Shown: in pieces, positions 21,080-32,519 of the stretch
Position numbering within the stretch: position 1 is the first letter of the stretch
How the letters are laid out: every line of letters begins with the position of its first letter
Source: Siderastrea siderea
Taxonomy: Eukaryota; Cnidaria; Anthozoa; Scleractinia; Rhizangiidae
Direction: 5' to 3'
Length of the DNA stretch: 64,000 bases
NCBI GenBank assembly: GCA_964030785.1
Contig: OZ034971.1
Location: 43,106,804 to 43,170,803 of the forward strand
Notes under the pieces: generated by a model
Told to the model about the DNA's origin: nothing
Databases searched by the model: none
What the model saw: only the letters and a program-made list of their open reading frames with translations
Made by a program: the position numbers and the translations under genes

Positions 21080-23305
21080 AGTAATATAATAATAATAATA
21101 ATGATTGATACTTGTATAACGCAAATTAACATATAAATATGATCAAGTGCACTTTATAACTGAGATATTAAAATGAAAACGGTAAAAACATAGAAAGTAA
21201 AAATTTTAAAAATTACAATAAAAAGTACAATAAAAAGATAAAAGTAATATCACCGATAATCATTAAAAGCAATTCTAAAGAGCAGTTCTTAAAAGATGCG
21301 TTTTCAGGCTAAATTGTCCATGTTCCGTAAATGGGCAGGAAGCTTGTTCGAAAGGGTAGGGGCAGCAGATGTAAAAGATCTGTCCCCTAGAGTCTTTTGA
21401 AGTCGGGCACTAGGCTGATTGAGCAGCAAGCTAAGATTTCGAGACATCTTTAACACTTATCAGATTACTTATGTATTCAGGCACGAGGCCATGAATCGCC
21501 TCGATTGAACGGGTAGCCAGTGTAAAGAATACAGCACTGGCGTTTTGTGGTCATATCTTGATATATTGCAGACTAATCTGGCAGCTGAATTCTGTACGCA
21601 TTGCAGTTTACTTAAATGAACTGTTGGAAGACTGTAGAGAAGACTAATGCAATAATCTAGGCGCCCAATAATGAATGCATGAACTAACATTTGTGCCGAT
21701 TGACTAGATAGATATTTCCTAATACGCCTTAAGTTATTTAAATGAAAATATACAGCTCTACAGGTCATATTGATGTGTTCTCTGAGATTAAGGATCAGGT
21801 CCCAAGGTTCTTTGCTACATTAACAGGACTGACACTAGTTCCACCGACCATTAGGTGCTCTATGTTGACTTTACGTGCCTGTTGTTTCGTTCCAATTATT
21901 GTGAATTCAGTTTTTCCATCATTAATCTTAAGTTTATCCACTATCATCCACGTTCTTATGTCATTCACATAATACTTCAGTGCATCTATTGCCGCGGCGA
22001 CTCAATTCACTGTCTGTCTTGAATGAGAGGTAAAGTTGGGCATCGTCTGCGTATCCATGAACATCAAGGAGATGGTTTCTGATAATCTGAAACAGTTTAC
22101 TGGCATATATGGTGAATAACAATGGTTCTAAACATGACTCCTTGTGGAACACCTTGTGGCAGAGGGAAACTGTTCGAGACACAACCATCTACAGAAACGC
22201 GCTGAGATCGGTTTGCTAGGTACGATGAAAACCAATTAAAGACGTTGCCTCTTATCCCAAGGCTTGATTTCAAATGCGAGATCAAGATCTTGTGGTCAAT
22301 GGAGTCAAACGCTGCGCTCAAATCGAGGAACACCAACAGAGTTATTCGTTTCATGTCCATGTTCAGAAGAATGTCATTCTGCACCTTGAGTAGGGTTGTT
22401 TTCGTACCATGTCCCTGGCGGTACGCTGACTGCAGTACTGGCTAGAAGTCAAACCGCATCATATGGTTGTGCGTTTGATCGAAAACAGCACGTTCTGTCA
22501 ATTTCGATATGAACTGCAGATTGCTGACCGGACGAAGGTTGCAAAACACTGAGTTTAATCTAGTTTTCTTTAGGAGAGGACTGACTAGAGTTTACTTCCA
22601 TTCTTCTGAGAATTGACCTGATGAAAGAGAGATGTTAATTATGCGCATTATCGTAGGTAAAAGCACATCAAGGCACTTGACCACTAATGGTGTTGGCATA
22701 GGGTCTAAGGCACAGGACTTCTTGGCTGACTTTTGGACAAGTGCATACACGTTATCTTCAGTAAGAGGTTGGAAATCATTGGATGTTTAAGTATCATCTA
22801 CTTCCAGATCATCCAGGACTGCATCACGGGCACTCTGGTCGAGGTCCATGGCTTCAATATCTGAGCGAATCCTATCAATTTTCCTGACAAAAAATTTGCC
22901 GATGTCATTGGCAAGAACCACCTTATCATGGTAGTCAGGAAGATAATCTCACTTTTTCCAAGCAGTTTCTCAGCAGCCTTAAATAATCGACCCTGGTTAG
23001 TGCTGTTCTCCTCAATAAAGTTAGTGTAAAACTCTCGTCTGGCCTGATTCATAATGTATTTTACATGGTTTTTCTGTTTCTTAAATGCAATTAAGTCATC
23101 AGCTGATTTAGTTATCCTCCACGTTCTCTCAGCCCTTCTCCTTGGCGTGTGACAGTCATTGGCCATAGAAAGTGTGTTGTTGTAATTTCGCACAAGCTCA
23201 TCGAGACCAGCCACCTGATTGCTAGATGGATTACTGCATAGTGCAGATGCAGATAAATCACTTTGAAGCGACTCCAAATTCACAGAACTAGAGTTATCCA
23301 TATTA
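21080..23305 (-). pseudogene. Second LINE (CR1/L2 group), 5'-truncated and frameshifted
   Basis: The minus-strand reading starts in the linker before RT (NSSSVNLESLQSDL, RTWRITKSADDLIAFKK, YIMNQARREFYTNFIEEN). It then reaches RT palm motifs (FLDLSAAFDSIDHKIL at about 22320, SFPLPQGVPQG at about 22160, GYADDAQLYL at about 22050) and the thumb/C-terminal part (FIIGRLDYCISLLYSLP, SLHWLPVQSR, about 21650-21500). Several frame changes lie between segments. The 3' end is an (AAT)n tail at 21083-21103. The family differs from the LINE at the window start. Confidence 0.85.
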
Positions 23306-24083
23306 TTCAGTTCGTTATGTCATTATTTCAAATTTGGGGAGAGTAAACCTGATAAACTCAAGAGCTTCGCAACCATGTGGGTAACTGTCGAAAGTGTCAA
23401 AATTCAAACAGCAATTCGGCATACTATAGGAATGATTAGGGCAAATGACCACTAAGACAAAGGGATTTGTCACGTGGGACATTGTGCACATTCTGTTACA
23501 TCCAAGGACAGCTTAGAGCTTTTAGTTATAGCAAGTCATGGACAAGGTGGAAAGGGGCCCACAAAATTAGTGCGAAAGATGGCAGAAAGCATCATTCTGG
23601 CAGAAAGTGGTACTTCGCAAAGAAAAAAGATGGAGAGGTTGGTTCATACATTGCATTCTTATCACAAATCGCCGATTCAAGCACAAGATGGCACTGATCC
23701 AGGGAGTGTTGTGCAGATAAAATCCATAGATGATGCAAGATCAAGATCAAGATCAATTTTGGGCTCAATTAAAGGGTAAGTTGAAAGTGTGAATGAGGTA
23801 GGAGATTCGTTACTAAAATTTCCAGTTTTGTTAAAGCTGATACTCATACCAGCCACATGTGTCCAGTTCAACTACTTACAGGAATTTCCACCATCGAACA
23901 AACAAGAACACAATTTTAAGATTTAACTATAAACCCCTTGAGCAAAGCAAGTGTCTGGTTGCACCTAGGCAAAAAATTCAAATTTGATACCTTAGAAAAA
24001 CTTGTGCAAATCTGAAGCGTAGCGCGGTATGGGCATACAGTCAAGTGTTCTGCTTAACTTTCGATTGATGCAGTGTCACTTTT
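23306..24083 (+). other. Possible exon of unknown gene
   Basis: An open stretch at about 23474-23776 (LELLVIASHGQGGKGPTKLV, basic and serine-rich, ending RSRSRSILGSIKG) runs into GGTAAG, a plausible splice donor. No family was recognised and no partner exon found, so this is a weak call. The rest of the interval is featureless. Confidence 0.25.
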
Positions 24084-24088
24084 CAGTG

Positions 24089-25003
24089 CAGGGCCGTAGC
24101 TAGCATGAGGCAAGACGAGGCAATTGCCTCATCTAGGTTTTATGCCAAAATAAAAAACCATGGTGTTGGAAAAAAAATCCCTAGAAAGTATTTTCGCTGA
24201 GGTGTGCGAAAAAGGCTTTGAAAAGACTCAAGTGGTTTGTATTCCCGTTATCAGCTTCATTTGTGTCGTCATCCACATTCATAGGCAGCTAGTCGACCCT
24301 AATCCACAGGCAGCTCATCCAGAGAATCATGGCTTACAAAAGTCAAACCTTTAAGAGAATCACACTTTTTGATGTAAATTCCCTAAAAACTGTATAAATC
24401 ATCAATTCATAAGTTAAAATAAAAGATTAGAAAGCCGGTGCTGGTCAAGACTATCACTTTTGTGATGGCTACCAAAAGAGCTCATTGGCTGGCTCAAAGT
24501 TTTTCACCGAGCAGAGTTTTTGCAAGAGGTCTTTCTTTAGAACATCCATGCTGTTTACTGATGAGATCAGGAGATGAAGTTTTCTCTCAGGCCACAGTAG
24601 AGTTTTACAGTTCGCAGCTGCAACTGAATTTGATAATCATGAAGCAGCAAGTTATTTGCATGAATTAGAAATTAGAAACCAGCCATTGCTGGCGAGGGAG
24701 CAGGAAGGTGGGGATGGGGGTGTAGAAGAGCAATGCGAAATCTACTTGGTGCCAGTAAGGTACACGCCCTAATAGTAGGTATTAAAAATGTTGAAAGCAC
24801 AAAAAAAATCTTGCCTTTTTACACTTGAACGATATTGAATTTTGAAGAAAAATCCCATGAAAAGATGCTGAAAATAGCATTTCAGAGAGAGTAGATTTTA
24901 AAATTTTCTGGGGGAGCATGCCCCCAGACCCCCCCTTAGAAGCTTGCACTTTTGGTAATCGCGACATTTACCTCGTCTGTTCTGAAAGTCTGGCTACAGC
25001 CCT
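24089..25003. mobile_element. hAT-like non-autonomous element, 915 bp
   Basis: Ends are CAGGGCCGTAGC and the inverse of CAGGGCTGTAGC, typical of hAT-type TIRs, with a visible 5-bp direct repeat CAGTG outside each end (24084-24088, 25004-25008). A hAT duplication should be 8 bp, so either three bases have diverged or the class is different. It contains an exon-like segment at about 24614-24751 (next entry) but no transposase. Confidence 0.55.
24614..24751 (+). CDS. Isolated exon-like segment inside the hAT-like element
   Basis: Bounded by TTTTACAG and CCA|GTAAGG and open throughout (AATEFDNHEAASYLHELEIR, ending GVEEQCEIYLVP). The last 49 bp, including the donor, recur in inverted orientation at 25301-25349. 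No domain was recognised. It looks like a captured or duplicated fragment of a host gene. Confidence 0.4.
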
Positions 25004-26010
25004 GCAGTGGCGTGTTATTGTTGCGATCAAAGGTACCTGGTACTGACTTAGAGTTCCAGCGTTCTGTCACGGCATTGTGTATTTATTTTACTTGTCATGT
25101 CTAAATATTCTAGCCTGTGTACATCTGCCTCTCACCCTCAATATATATATATATATAGATCTGCAGAGTTGGATTATTTGGTCAAAGACATTTATTACTA
25201 CTCAGAGTTTCATGCTTCTTGCGAAGCAATCATCAGGCAACTGCCAAAAATAATGGATACATGAGAATATATACAAAATTTGAAAATACAGAACAATACC
25301 TGTACCTTACTGGCACCAAGTAGATTTCGCATTGCTCTTATACACCCCCAATAGATTTCTTCTGAAAAAAGTCTTCTTCTAGACCTTGCGTTCTTTACTG
25401 CGACAGATAATCTTAATAGACAGCTGCTTTTAGAAATTGCTGATGTCTCGAGATTTGGAGAGCTGTTGTCAGAATTACTGGATGTTGGGTTCTGCGAATC
25501 ATGTTGTGGCGAAAGGAAAATGTTATTAATTTGAACATATAAATGTTCTAAGTATTAATTTCTTGAGCCAAACGTTAGGCCACAAAACAGAGATTTTAGT
25601 TATGAGGGAATCTGTCTGCAAATATTAAAAAAAAGCTACTGATTATCATTGATAGTTAGTAATAACCTTAATTTAGCAATATAATTATGTCATTAGCAAA
25701 TAGCTCCAGGCAATAAAAACATTACATATTCTTGTACATTATTTGTCTCTTAAGTTACAGTAGAAAACTTACTTGCTTCATAACATTTACCGGGGGGGCT
25801 GTATTATTCAAAAAAAATAGTAATAATTCATTCATCAAGGAATTACAAAAGAAATTAATGTTCAAAGAGCAGAAAGAGCGTCTATATATCTGGTAAAGAC
25901 CAGCCTGAATTTAACCTCCGTTTTTTTGGGGGGGGGGCGTGGGGGCAAAATAATCCAAAACCCGAAGGAATGTAGTAAGAACAAATCGATCTACAATATG
26001 TAGTAAAGCT
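25004..26010. other. Non-coding, with AT microsatellite and an inverted exon fragment
   Basis: Holds an (AT)n tract at 25139-25157, a hammerhead-like motif on the minus strand at 25207-25236, and the inverted duplicate at 25301-25349. A run of T then G (25921-25938) resembles the G-rich subterminal tracts of other elements here. No gene was seen. Confidence 0.6.
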
Positions 26011-26019
26011 TTTTAATAA

Positions 26020-26325
26020 ATGTGCAGCTCATGTTTTATTAAGTTTGTAAAGCACTTGGCTACGCCTCATGTTTTAAACTTGAGTGGCACGAAGGGTTCT
26101 ATTAAATTCTTCACGAAATCCTCCTCTAAATTGGCAACGAACCAATTTGTGGCACTTGTGGAGGTTGTGGCAAGGGAAAGAACTGTAGTCTTCTCAACTA
26201 CAACTGTCAATCCAGTGCCAGCTTTTTTTGAGAAAGATAACAAAAATCTCCGTGAGCAACATTACCTTAACAGTGTCATGAGCCATGCCTTTAATTCAGT
26301 CTTGATACACTATAGGTGGTTATAG
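26020..26325 (+). CDS. ORF of unknown function
   Basis: 101-codon open frame containing NQFVALVEVVARERTVVFST and KDNKNLREQHYLNSV. No recognised motif, membrane segment or signal peptide. It is longer than most chance ORFs nearby but has no supporting splice or family evidence. Confidence 0.25.
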   Translation: MCSSCFIKFVKHLATPHVLNLSGTKGSIKFFTKSSSKLATNQFVALVEVVARERTVVFSTTTVNPVPAFFEKDNKNLREQHYLNSVMSHAFNSVLIHYRWL

Positions 26326-26329
26326 TGGT

Positions 26330-27110
26330 CATTAATTCTTGGCCTCTCACCATCAGTCAAGGTTATTTGCTAAAGAGATATGTTATTTTTCTGGATTACT
26401 TCTGCCAACATAGTTTGCTTACAAATACCGTCAGTATGTAACGTTTTATAGACGAGCCGGGGTGTTTAACCAGAGAGATGTTGCTAGAGCTAGGGAGTGG
26501 ACAGGCTCAAGGTACAGGAATTTAAAATTTAATCATTTTTTGCTTTGGTTGTATTAATAAAACATCAGCTCCAATAGGTAGTTCATCGAAAACTGATCAT
26601 CGTGACAGTCTTGATTGACGTGTTGTTGCCTTGGCAACCCCATTCCAGGCCCCTGACCGAGCAAAAAGTATGTCTCCTCAGAAAGGATATCTAGACAACT
26701 AGAGGTCTTAGGCATATGATACTGATATCAAATTAAAGCACAGAAATAGCTTTATGTTCTGAACCTAACAAACCCTCACAGTTTATGAAAGATTGAGAGA
26801 AATATTTACTTTCTCCACAAATGTTGCATTTTAATGAGGGAATGTAATCATAAAATTATGAATTGACATCAACCAATTTAAAAGCCATACAATTTTTTAG
26901 GTTTAAAACACAAAACTACATCTAAACAAACTCAGAAAGTTTTACCCCCTTAGGACAGATAGTTCTTGAGATATCCTTTTTCTTGCTGAAACAACTAGGG
27001 AAAAATCCCTGTTTTGAGAAAATTAAGTTTAAAACTTAACTTTGGTGATCTATATGTCATACAAGGGAAGACAAAGTCAGCCAAGGAAATTAAAAGAGTT
27101 TTTAAGTTGT
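26330..27110. other. No feature recognised
   Basis: AT-rich sequence without long ORFs or clear repeats. Confidence 0.5.
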
Positions 27111-27115
27111 CCTTC

Positions 27116-28130
27116 TTAAAATGATCCTGGTGCATAGGTTTCGTCTTCTTTCTCCTGGGCTTTATCACCTTTTTTCTTCCTTTTGCCCCTCAAGAACGTG
27201 CGTCCTGCCTTATTGTTCTCCTGAAACTTGTAGTCTGCTTTAGTTATTTGGATTCTGTCAGCCTGATGGCATTCTGTCACACAAAAAATGACAGGATCAA
27301 TTCCAAGTTCCTTGAAGACTTTAATAGCTGCTTGAGCACCAATGTTGAAATGAGCTACTGCATCATACACGCTAATCTGGAATACTTCAGCACCAACAAA
27401 CACACCTTTGGGTACACGCTCCCACATCATGCAATTGAGGGACTCATTCTAGTTCTGAGTTTTGCCATCTAAGCATTTACTCAAGAGACTGTCCTCACTT
27501 AACCTCTTATAAACAGGTTTTACTTGAGCAATTACATCCAGAGGCAGACCCTTGCCATTTTTAAAGTGTTTGTCCTGTTTGCACGGTCCTTCATAAACCC
27601 ACACCAGCTGTCTGCACCCTCAGGACAATGAGTGTGAAGGTTCCTGTTTTGAGAGGAAGCACAGTGAAAAATTCCAGCATAAATTGCCCTCTTCATTGCC
27701 TGGAGATCACCAGAGCTACTACGAATGGCAATGCCATAATAATTTTGAAGCTCGTCAAACATGGGATCTGTCAGACGACCAGCCCCCCCCCCCCTAGTTT
27801 TCTCTCTTTTCTGAGCTTCCGCAGTGCCGTTCCCAGTCGTTTTTGTACGTTTCCATCACCAGGAAATTCAATAATAGCTGTTTGGGTTGTGTCACAGATA
27901 TCTAGAAGCATATCATCAACGCGGCCAGCGAAAGCACTTTTTATCGTCTGAAAAGAACAAAGCACTGGCTTTTTACTTCAGCTCTTGTACAGTTGGTGGT
28001 TCCAACCCACTATAAGTAACAAAGCGGTTTCTCCCACCGTTCTTCTGACAAACTGGAACAAAAACCTTTGATTTCTCGTTGTAATGAATCCAACGAGCTT
28101 GGATGTGATGTTCTTTATCGGCCTTTCATT
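27116..28130 (-). pseudogene. Mutator-like transposase remnant
   Basis: Segments on the minus strand in order: RWIHYNEKSKVFVPVC and NGGRNRFVTYSGLEPPTVQE (about 28110-27985), GRVDDMLLDICDTTQTAII (about 27915), FDELQNYYGIAIRSSSGDLQ (27760), HCPEGADSWCGF (about 27615), VKPVYKRLSEDSLLSKCLDG (about 27510), NESLNCMMWERVPKGVFVGA (about 27440) and the basic tail. These match the animal Mutator-like transposase domain family, including its GKTQN-x-NESLN block. Breaks: frame change at the G9 run near 27784, another in the A-run near 27560, a TAG inside the GKTQN/NESLN block near 27450, and an upstream stop. Not functional as read. Confidence 0.75.
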
Positions 28131-28436
28131 TCTTCCTTTGCGATTGACCTCTGATGCGATCGAGCAGTCGTGATAGTCAGCTTACGGTACGTTGGTTTGG
28201 ATTTGACGGTGCACTGGCACTTGTAGCGGTCGATTCGATGCATTCATTACTGTTCTAAGCTTGACATCTGATTTCCTCTCGAACAGTTTGTCGTGTTATA
28301 GCATTCATCTTGAAAAGCAAAACAACCAAGAACAAACAACACGACTTTCAAAATGGCGGGATGATGCAAGGTGTCCCGACATTCTTTGTGCTTGTAGATT
28401 AAGTTCCAGTCTCCCTCGTGTGCAAAAAAAAAAACA

Positions 28437-28545
28437 CAACTGAACGGCGAGAGAAATACAACTGAACTGCAAAAAAACTAAACTGAACTGTGAAAAATGG
28501 CAACTGAACTGTTTGAAAAATCACAACTGAACTGTGAGCCTTCTG
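28437..28545. repeat. Five copies of ACTGAACTG with 10-18 bp spacers
   Basis: ACTGAACGG followed by four ACTGAACTG copies, separated by A-rich spacers. The array lies just after the donor of the small exon at 28749-28573. Similar short repeated motifs near transposon ends can be transposase-binding sites; no TIR was found here. Confidence 0.7.
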
Positions 28546-28572
28546 GGCCATCGTAAAGAAGTTATTGCTTAC

Positions 28573-28749
28573 TTTAGGGAGACACACAGGTATCCTCTTC
28601 TTTGTGTGAGTCTGGCATCGTAGGCAGTTCAGATTTTGTTCTGATATTGAATAAAAGAGAAAGGTTGGATTCGTTTTTGGAGTTTGTGTAATGTGAGGAA
28701 AGCCCTTGATGATATCAACAATGCTGTTCTGGTAAAAAATTGAAGGCAT
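28573..28749 (-). CDS. Candidate first coding exon, unknown product
   Basis: ATG at 28749 followed by 59 open codons (MPSIFYQNSIVDIIKGFPHI, then LNCLRCQTHTKKRIPVCLPK) to AAA|GTAAGC, a good donor. Next exons were not identified; the Mutator-like remnant lies downstream on the same strand but no join was found. Confidence 0.4.
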
Positions 28750-30130
28750 TGCTATGTTATTGTTTGTATTCTTGTGGAGGTATTCATGTCATCTTGGTAT
28801 ACTGTGAGAAACTACCTGTCAAGTAGTTAGTGGTGTGACAGAATTATTTGTGAGTGCATGTTTGTATTTCGAATACATTAAAGTAGATAGTTTGTGATGT
28901 TAAGAGGCACGTGTTATTTACCAGTGACTGATGAGAGCTGGTCAAGGATTGTTTGCTCTGCTGGAACAAAAAAAGAGAAAAATGATATGATATTCCTATT
29001 TAGTTAAAAAGGGGAAAGTGCGTTAACTTTGTGTAAAAGTACTTCGCATGAATGAAATGTGACCAATGAAGGTGAAAGAAGTGTATTAAGTTGGGCTGAT
29101 GTGGAATATGGTAGATTGGGACACAGATGAAAACTTTGTTAGTTTAGTATTGAGATTTTGTAGCAAATGGAAGGTTTTGAAAATTCTGAAAGAAACAGGA
29201 TTGTTCAGTTTTAATGTGGAATATCATCTGTAAGATTTAACATGAGTGATATGTGATAGTTATTGATTGCCCGTAGCTAGATCAGAAGAGTTTAGAAAGG
29301 CATGTTTGCTTTTTTTCTTTAAAAAATTGGAGTGAGTTGTTCTTGGCTCAAGAGGCTGTTCATGGTGAGATGTTTGTACATAAACAGCTTGTTGAAGTCT
29401 TGATATGCAAGTGTTTGATTGATCCGAATCTGAAACCACCTTTTAGAAAGTTACTGTAGACTTTGAGATGTAAATCACTAAATGATAATTAGACCAAAAG
29501 AAAAGAGTTGAATTGATCATTAGTGCTACTTAGTGTATGGAGCTTTGTAAGGTGTGTCAAACATCCTCGGTTTGAATTGTTTTAAGATAGCATTCTCAGC
29601 AAATATTGATAAGATTAAATTTAACAATACCAGAACAATACATGCAGTAATTTGTCAGTATTGTCTTCTTACGTAGCTATTACAACTGTATCTTTTTGGT
29701 GTAGCATTTGCTTTGTTTCAGGAGTGCTGTGGTTGCGGTTTTCATCCTATGGTGGATTCAGGTGAATTTACATAAAGGAGAATGGGGTTGACCAGAACAG
29801 GTTTTATTGTGGTGTAACCATGAATAATTGGTATCACAGTGCATGTTAAGTTACTGCTGAGTTGAAAGTTGGGTTGATAAGTGTAGGGAATTGTCATCAT
29901 GGGCTTTTTCATTGAAGTCTCATTGCTATCTGAATGTTCTTGATTTTATGTTGTTTTTATTTTGATAGAGTTGCATGGAGTCTGTCACTTGATGACATTG
30001 TTGAAGATGAGAAATATGTGTTGCGGTGTGAACTTTCAACTTAGTGGCGTATGGTGGTATTTTCTCCAGGTTGGTGAAATATTGAGGACAAAAATCAGTG
30101 TTGTTTGACTGCTTCTCAGCAAGCAGTATT
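28750..30130 (+). other. Strongly C-poor, G/T-rich strand without a gene
   Basis: Line counts over 60-base blocks show marked asymmetry, for example 29101-29160 with 17 G and 3 C, and 29161-29220 with 15 G and 4 C. No long ORF on either strand. Confidence 0.75.
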
Positions 30131-30358
30131 TAGTTAGTGTTTTTTAATGTTTCACAACCCAGCACTTTAATACTGATAATGATGTCAGCATTTTTCATAT
30201 TCTGAAATCCAGGGACATTGTCAACATTGGGTTCTCAGAGGTTTAATGACTTTTGCTGAGGGTTAATCACCCTTGCCCAATAAAGGTGAATCTACAAGAT
30301 TGTAGACAATTATGAAATTTTTGTAAAGCACCTTTTCATTCGAGACGTGCTCAGCACA

Positions 30359-30712
30359 TTAGCAATCCAGGATTCTATTTGTTGCTTCTTTAGGACGTGC
30401 TGAAGACTTAAACATTTCTGCCATGTCCTCTCTTGACTTAGAAGGAAAGATTTGAAGTATGCTTCTAATCTTTTCATCATCCTCTGAAATGTGCACAGTC
30501 TCTACTGAAAGTGATGCTCTATAAGCAGTTGATGGGGTACTTTGTAGATAACTTGTAACTCTTGTGCCTAACAGACTACTTAGGTAGAAATTATCATTAA
30601 GGCTGGTTCTCGATGATGAAGAAGTAGGGAGAAGCACTTGCCTGCGGCTCGTGTGCACCCTACACTTCTCTCGTGCTCTCGTCACTTCCTTGCATGCTTT
30701 ATCACAGAACAA
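30359..30712 (-). CDS. CUE-like domain fragment, unknown gene
   Basis: 117-codon frame ending DDEKIRSILQIFPSKSREDM then an alanine/lysine helix and ATNRILDC. The pattern LxxIFPxxSxxxMxxxF..ATNRIL resembles CUE ubiquitin-binding domains (FP then a terminal LL-type dihelix). The N-terminal half is serine-rich and starts MFCDKACKEVTRAREKC. No adjoining exon was placed. Confidence 0.4.
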   Translation of the reverse strand: MFCDKACKEVTRAREKCRVHTSRRQVLLPTSSSSRTSLNDNFYLSSLLGTRVTSYLQSTPSTAYRASLSVETVHISEDDEKIRSILQIFPSKSREDMAEMFKSSARPKEATNRILDC

Positions 30713-30863
30713 AGCACGGTTTTGGCTCTTTTATTTGTTAATTAAAGTTCATCAATGTACATGTACCAATCAGTAGTTGGATATGATAGATTATTCTAGG
30801 GGGTTCTTGAAGCAAGTTTGACTCTTGAGTTTGAGATCTTCTTCAATAGAATTCCAGAGTTAA

Positions 30864-31450
30864 CCCATTGACTCCTGGACATTTTGCCAAAAAATGCCTT
30901 TCGAAGCGAGTCAAGCCGTTTTTAGGCCGCTGTCTAGCCGAAAAGAATCCAAACTGTCCAAAGCGTTGTTTACAAGTCGAGCACTGGACTAGCTTTTGTT
31001 CCTGATGCCAAATTACACCTTTCAAAGTTCAGGCATGCGCAGAAAGCAAAATTTCGCTGCCCTTTCGTCTTTTACCTTTTGCTTTCTCCCCTCCCCGCTT
31101 CTTTTGCTTTTCTTTCCCCCCCTTTTGTGGGGCATTTACTAGGCTACCTTTTGGTGGGAAAAGATTTTGCAAAACGTTCAAGGATCGTGAATTTTTTTGA
31201 AGGAAGTACCAGTGGGTAGTGGGACAAGCTTTTCATTGGAATTTTCTGCTCAAAGTTACACGGTTTTTTGCATCTTTCTCTGGTCTGTTTGACTGAATCG
31301 CGCTCATTTGGGTATGGCTTAAAAGATCTCATCTGCCCGCACAAGGTAGTTGTCAAAGTAGTCCAGGACCGTTAAAACTGATGACGTCACAAGTGGTACA
31401 AGGGACGTGGTTAAAGAAGTGTGGTTACGGGCGGTTCAGGGGTCAATGTG
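30864..31450. mobile_element. TTAA MITE, family B
   Basis: TIRs CCCATTGACTCCTG and the inverse of CACATTGACCCCTG, flanked by TTAA at 30860-30863 and 31451-31454; 587 bp, non-coding. TIRs are unlike those at 1331 or 17807. Confidence 0.8.
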
Positions 31451-31454
31451 TTAA

Positions 31455-32515
31455 GCACCGTTGAAACAGATATTAAATTCCCCATAGTTATTTCTTCCTT
31501 TAGATAAATAAGATGATTTCCTACAGGCCAGCCTGCTTTCATGTTGTTGTACTTTGTTAATGCTATTGAAGCAAGCATTGATATTGCCTGGCGTAGGTTT
31601 AAAGGAAATCTTGGATTTGTAAATTAAACAAATGATATTAATAATTAGTATTTTATAAACAATTATAAAAGCTTAACTTCTGCATTCGTGGCTTCTCCAA
31701 GTTCGTATTTTCTTAGTACTGATTTTACACATTACTGTAACATTGAATTCTCAAACCTGTTTAGAGAAATGACTGCAAACTATAACACATTAACCAAACA
31801 TCAAAGAACAGTCAGGACTAGTCATCCATGCAAATGAAGTTACCTGACGCTGCTTAGCTTTTTTGAATAAATTTTTCAAAATGTAATCGTCGTTCATCTT
31901 TCACACTTTCATTGTATCTTGTACTGGTTACAGTTACGGACTTGTAATTACTAGTGTAATCTGTTGCAACATTGTATCTTAGTTTGTAGTAGGGTTGTGT
32001 AATCCATAATGATTGTTATATTATTTAAGTGTGAAAGAATACAAAAATTTAAATTACAAAGAAAAATCTTTCACACCTTCTTTCGCTCAACTCATGAAAG
32101 CAAAAGTGATTTTGGTTGTGGTGGGGAGTTCGCTGCATGTAATGCATTTCCCCACCCGTGGGAGATTTCTTTCTAGCAAAGTCTGGTTTCGCAAAATCCC
32201 CAGTATCAGAGTAAACACCTAAGAACAAGACTTGAAGAAATAGCCAAGTTCGGATTTACTGTAGACACTCAAAAGTGACAAACGTTCACGTCTGTGGACT
32301 CTACCCAGCAAGTGAAAGCATAGCACCTGTTTTCAGATTATGAAACCTATTCATAATGTCCTTTCACATAAAAAGATTGTTTTTATTTCATTGTTGTTAA
32401 TGTTTAAATGTTATACTATAGGTACCATACCTTTTTTCCTCTTATGTTTCTGTTTCTTTGGTTGTGGGTTTGGCCTTGTCATCGCCCACTTTAATACAAT
32501 TCATTCTTAAACAAC
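31455..32515. other. No gene recognised
   Basis: AT-rich. Scattered short ORFs only; no TIR pair or tandem repeat was found. Confidence 0.5.
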
Positions 32516-32519
32516 TCAC

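Noticed and set aside
24089..25003. Firm hAT assignment
   Set aside because: Only 5 bp of direct repeat is visible instead of 8, so the class was left as hAT-like.
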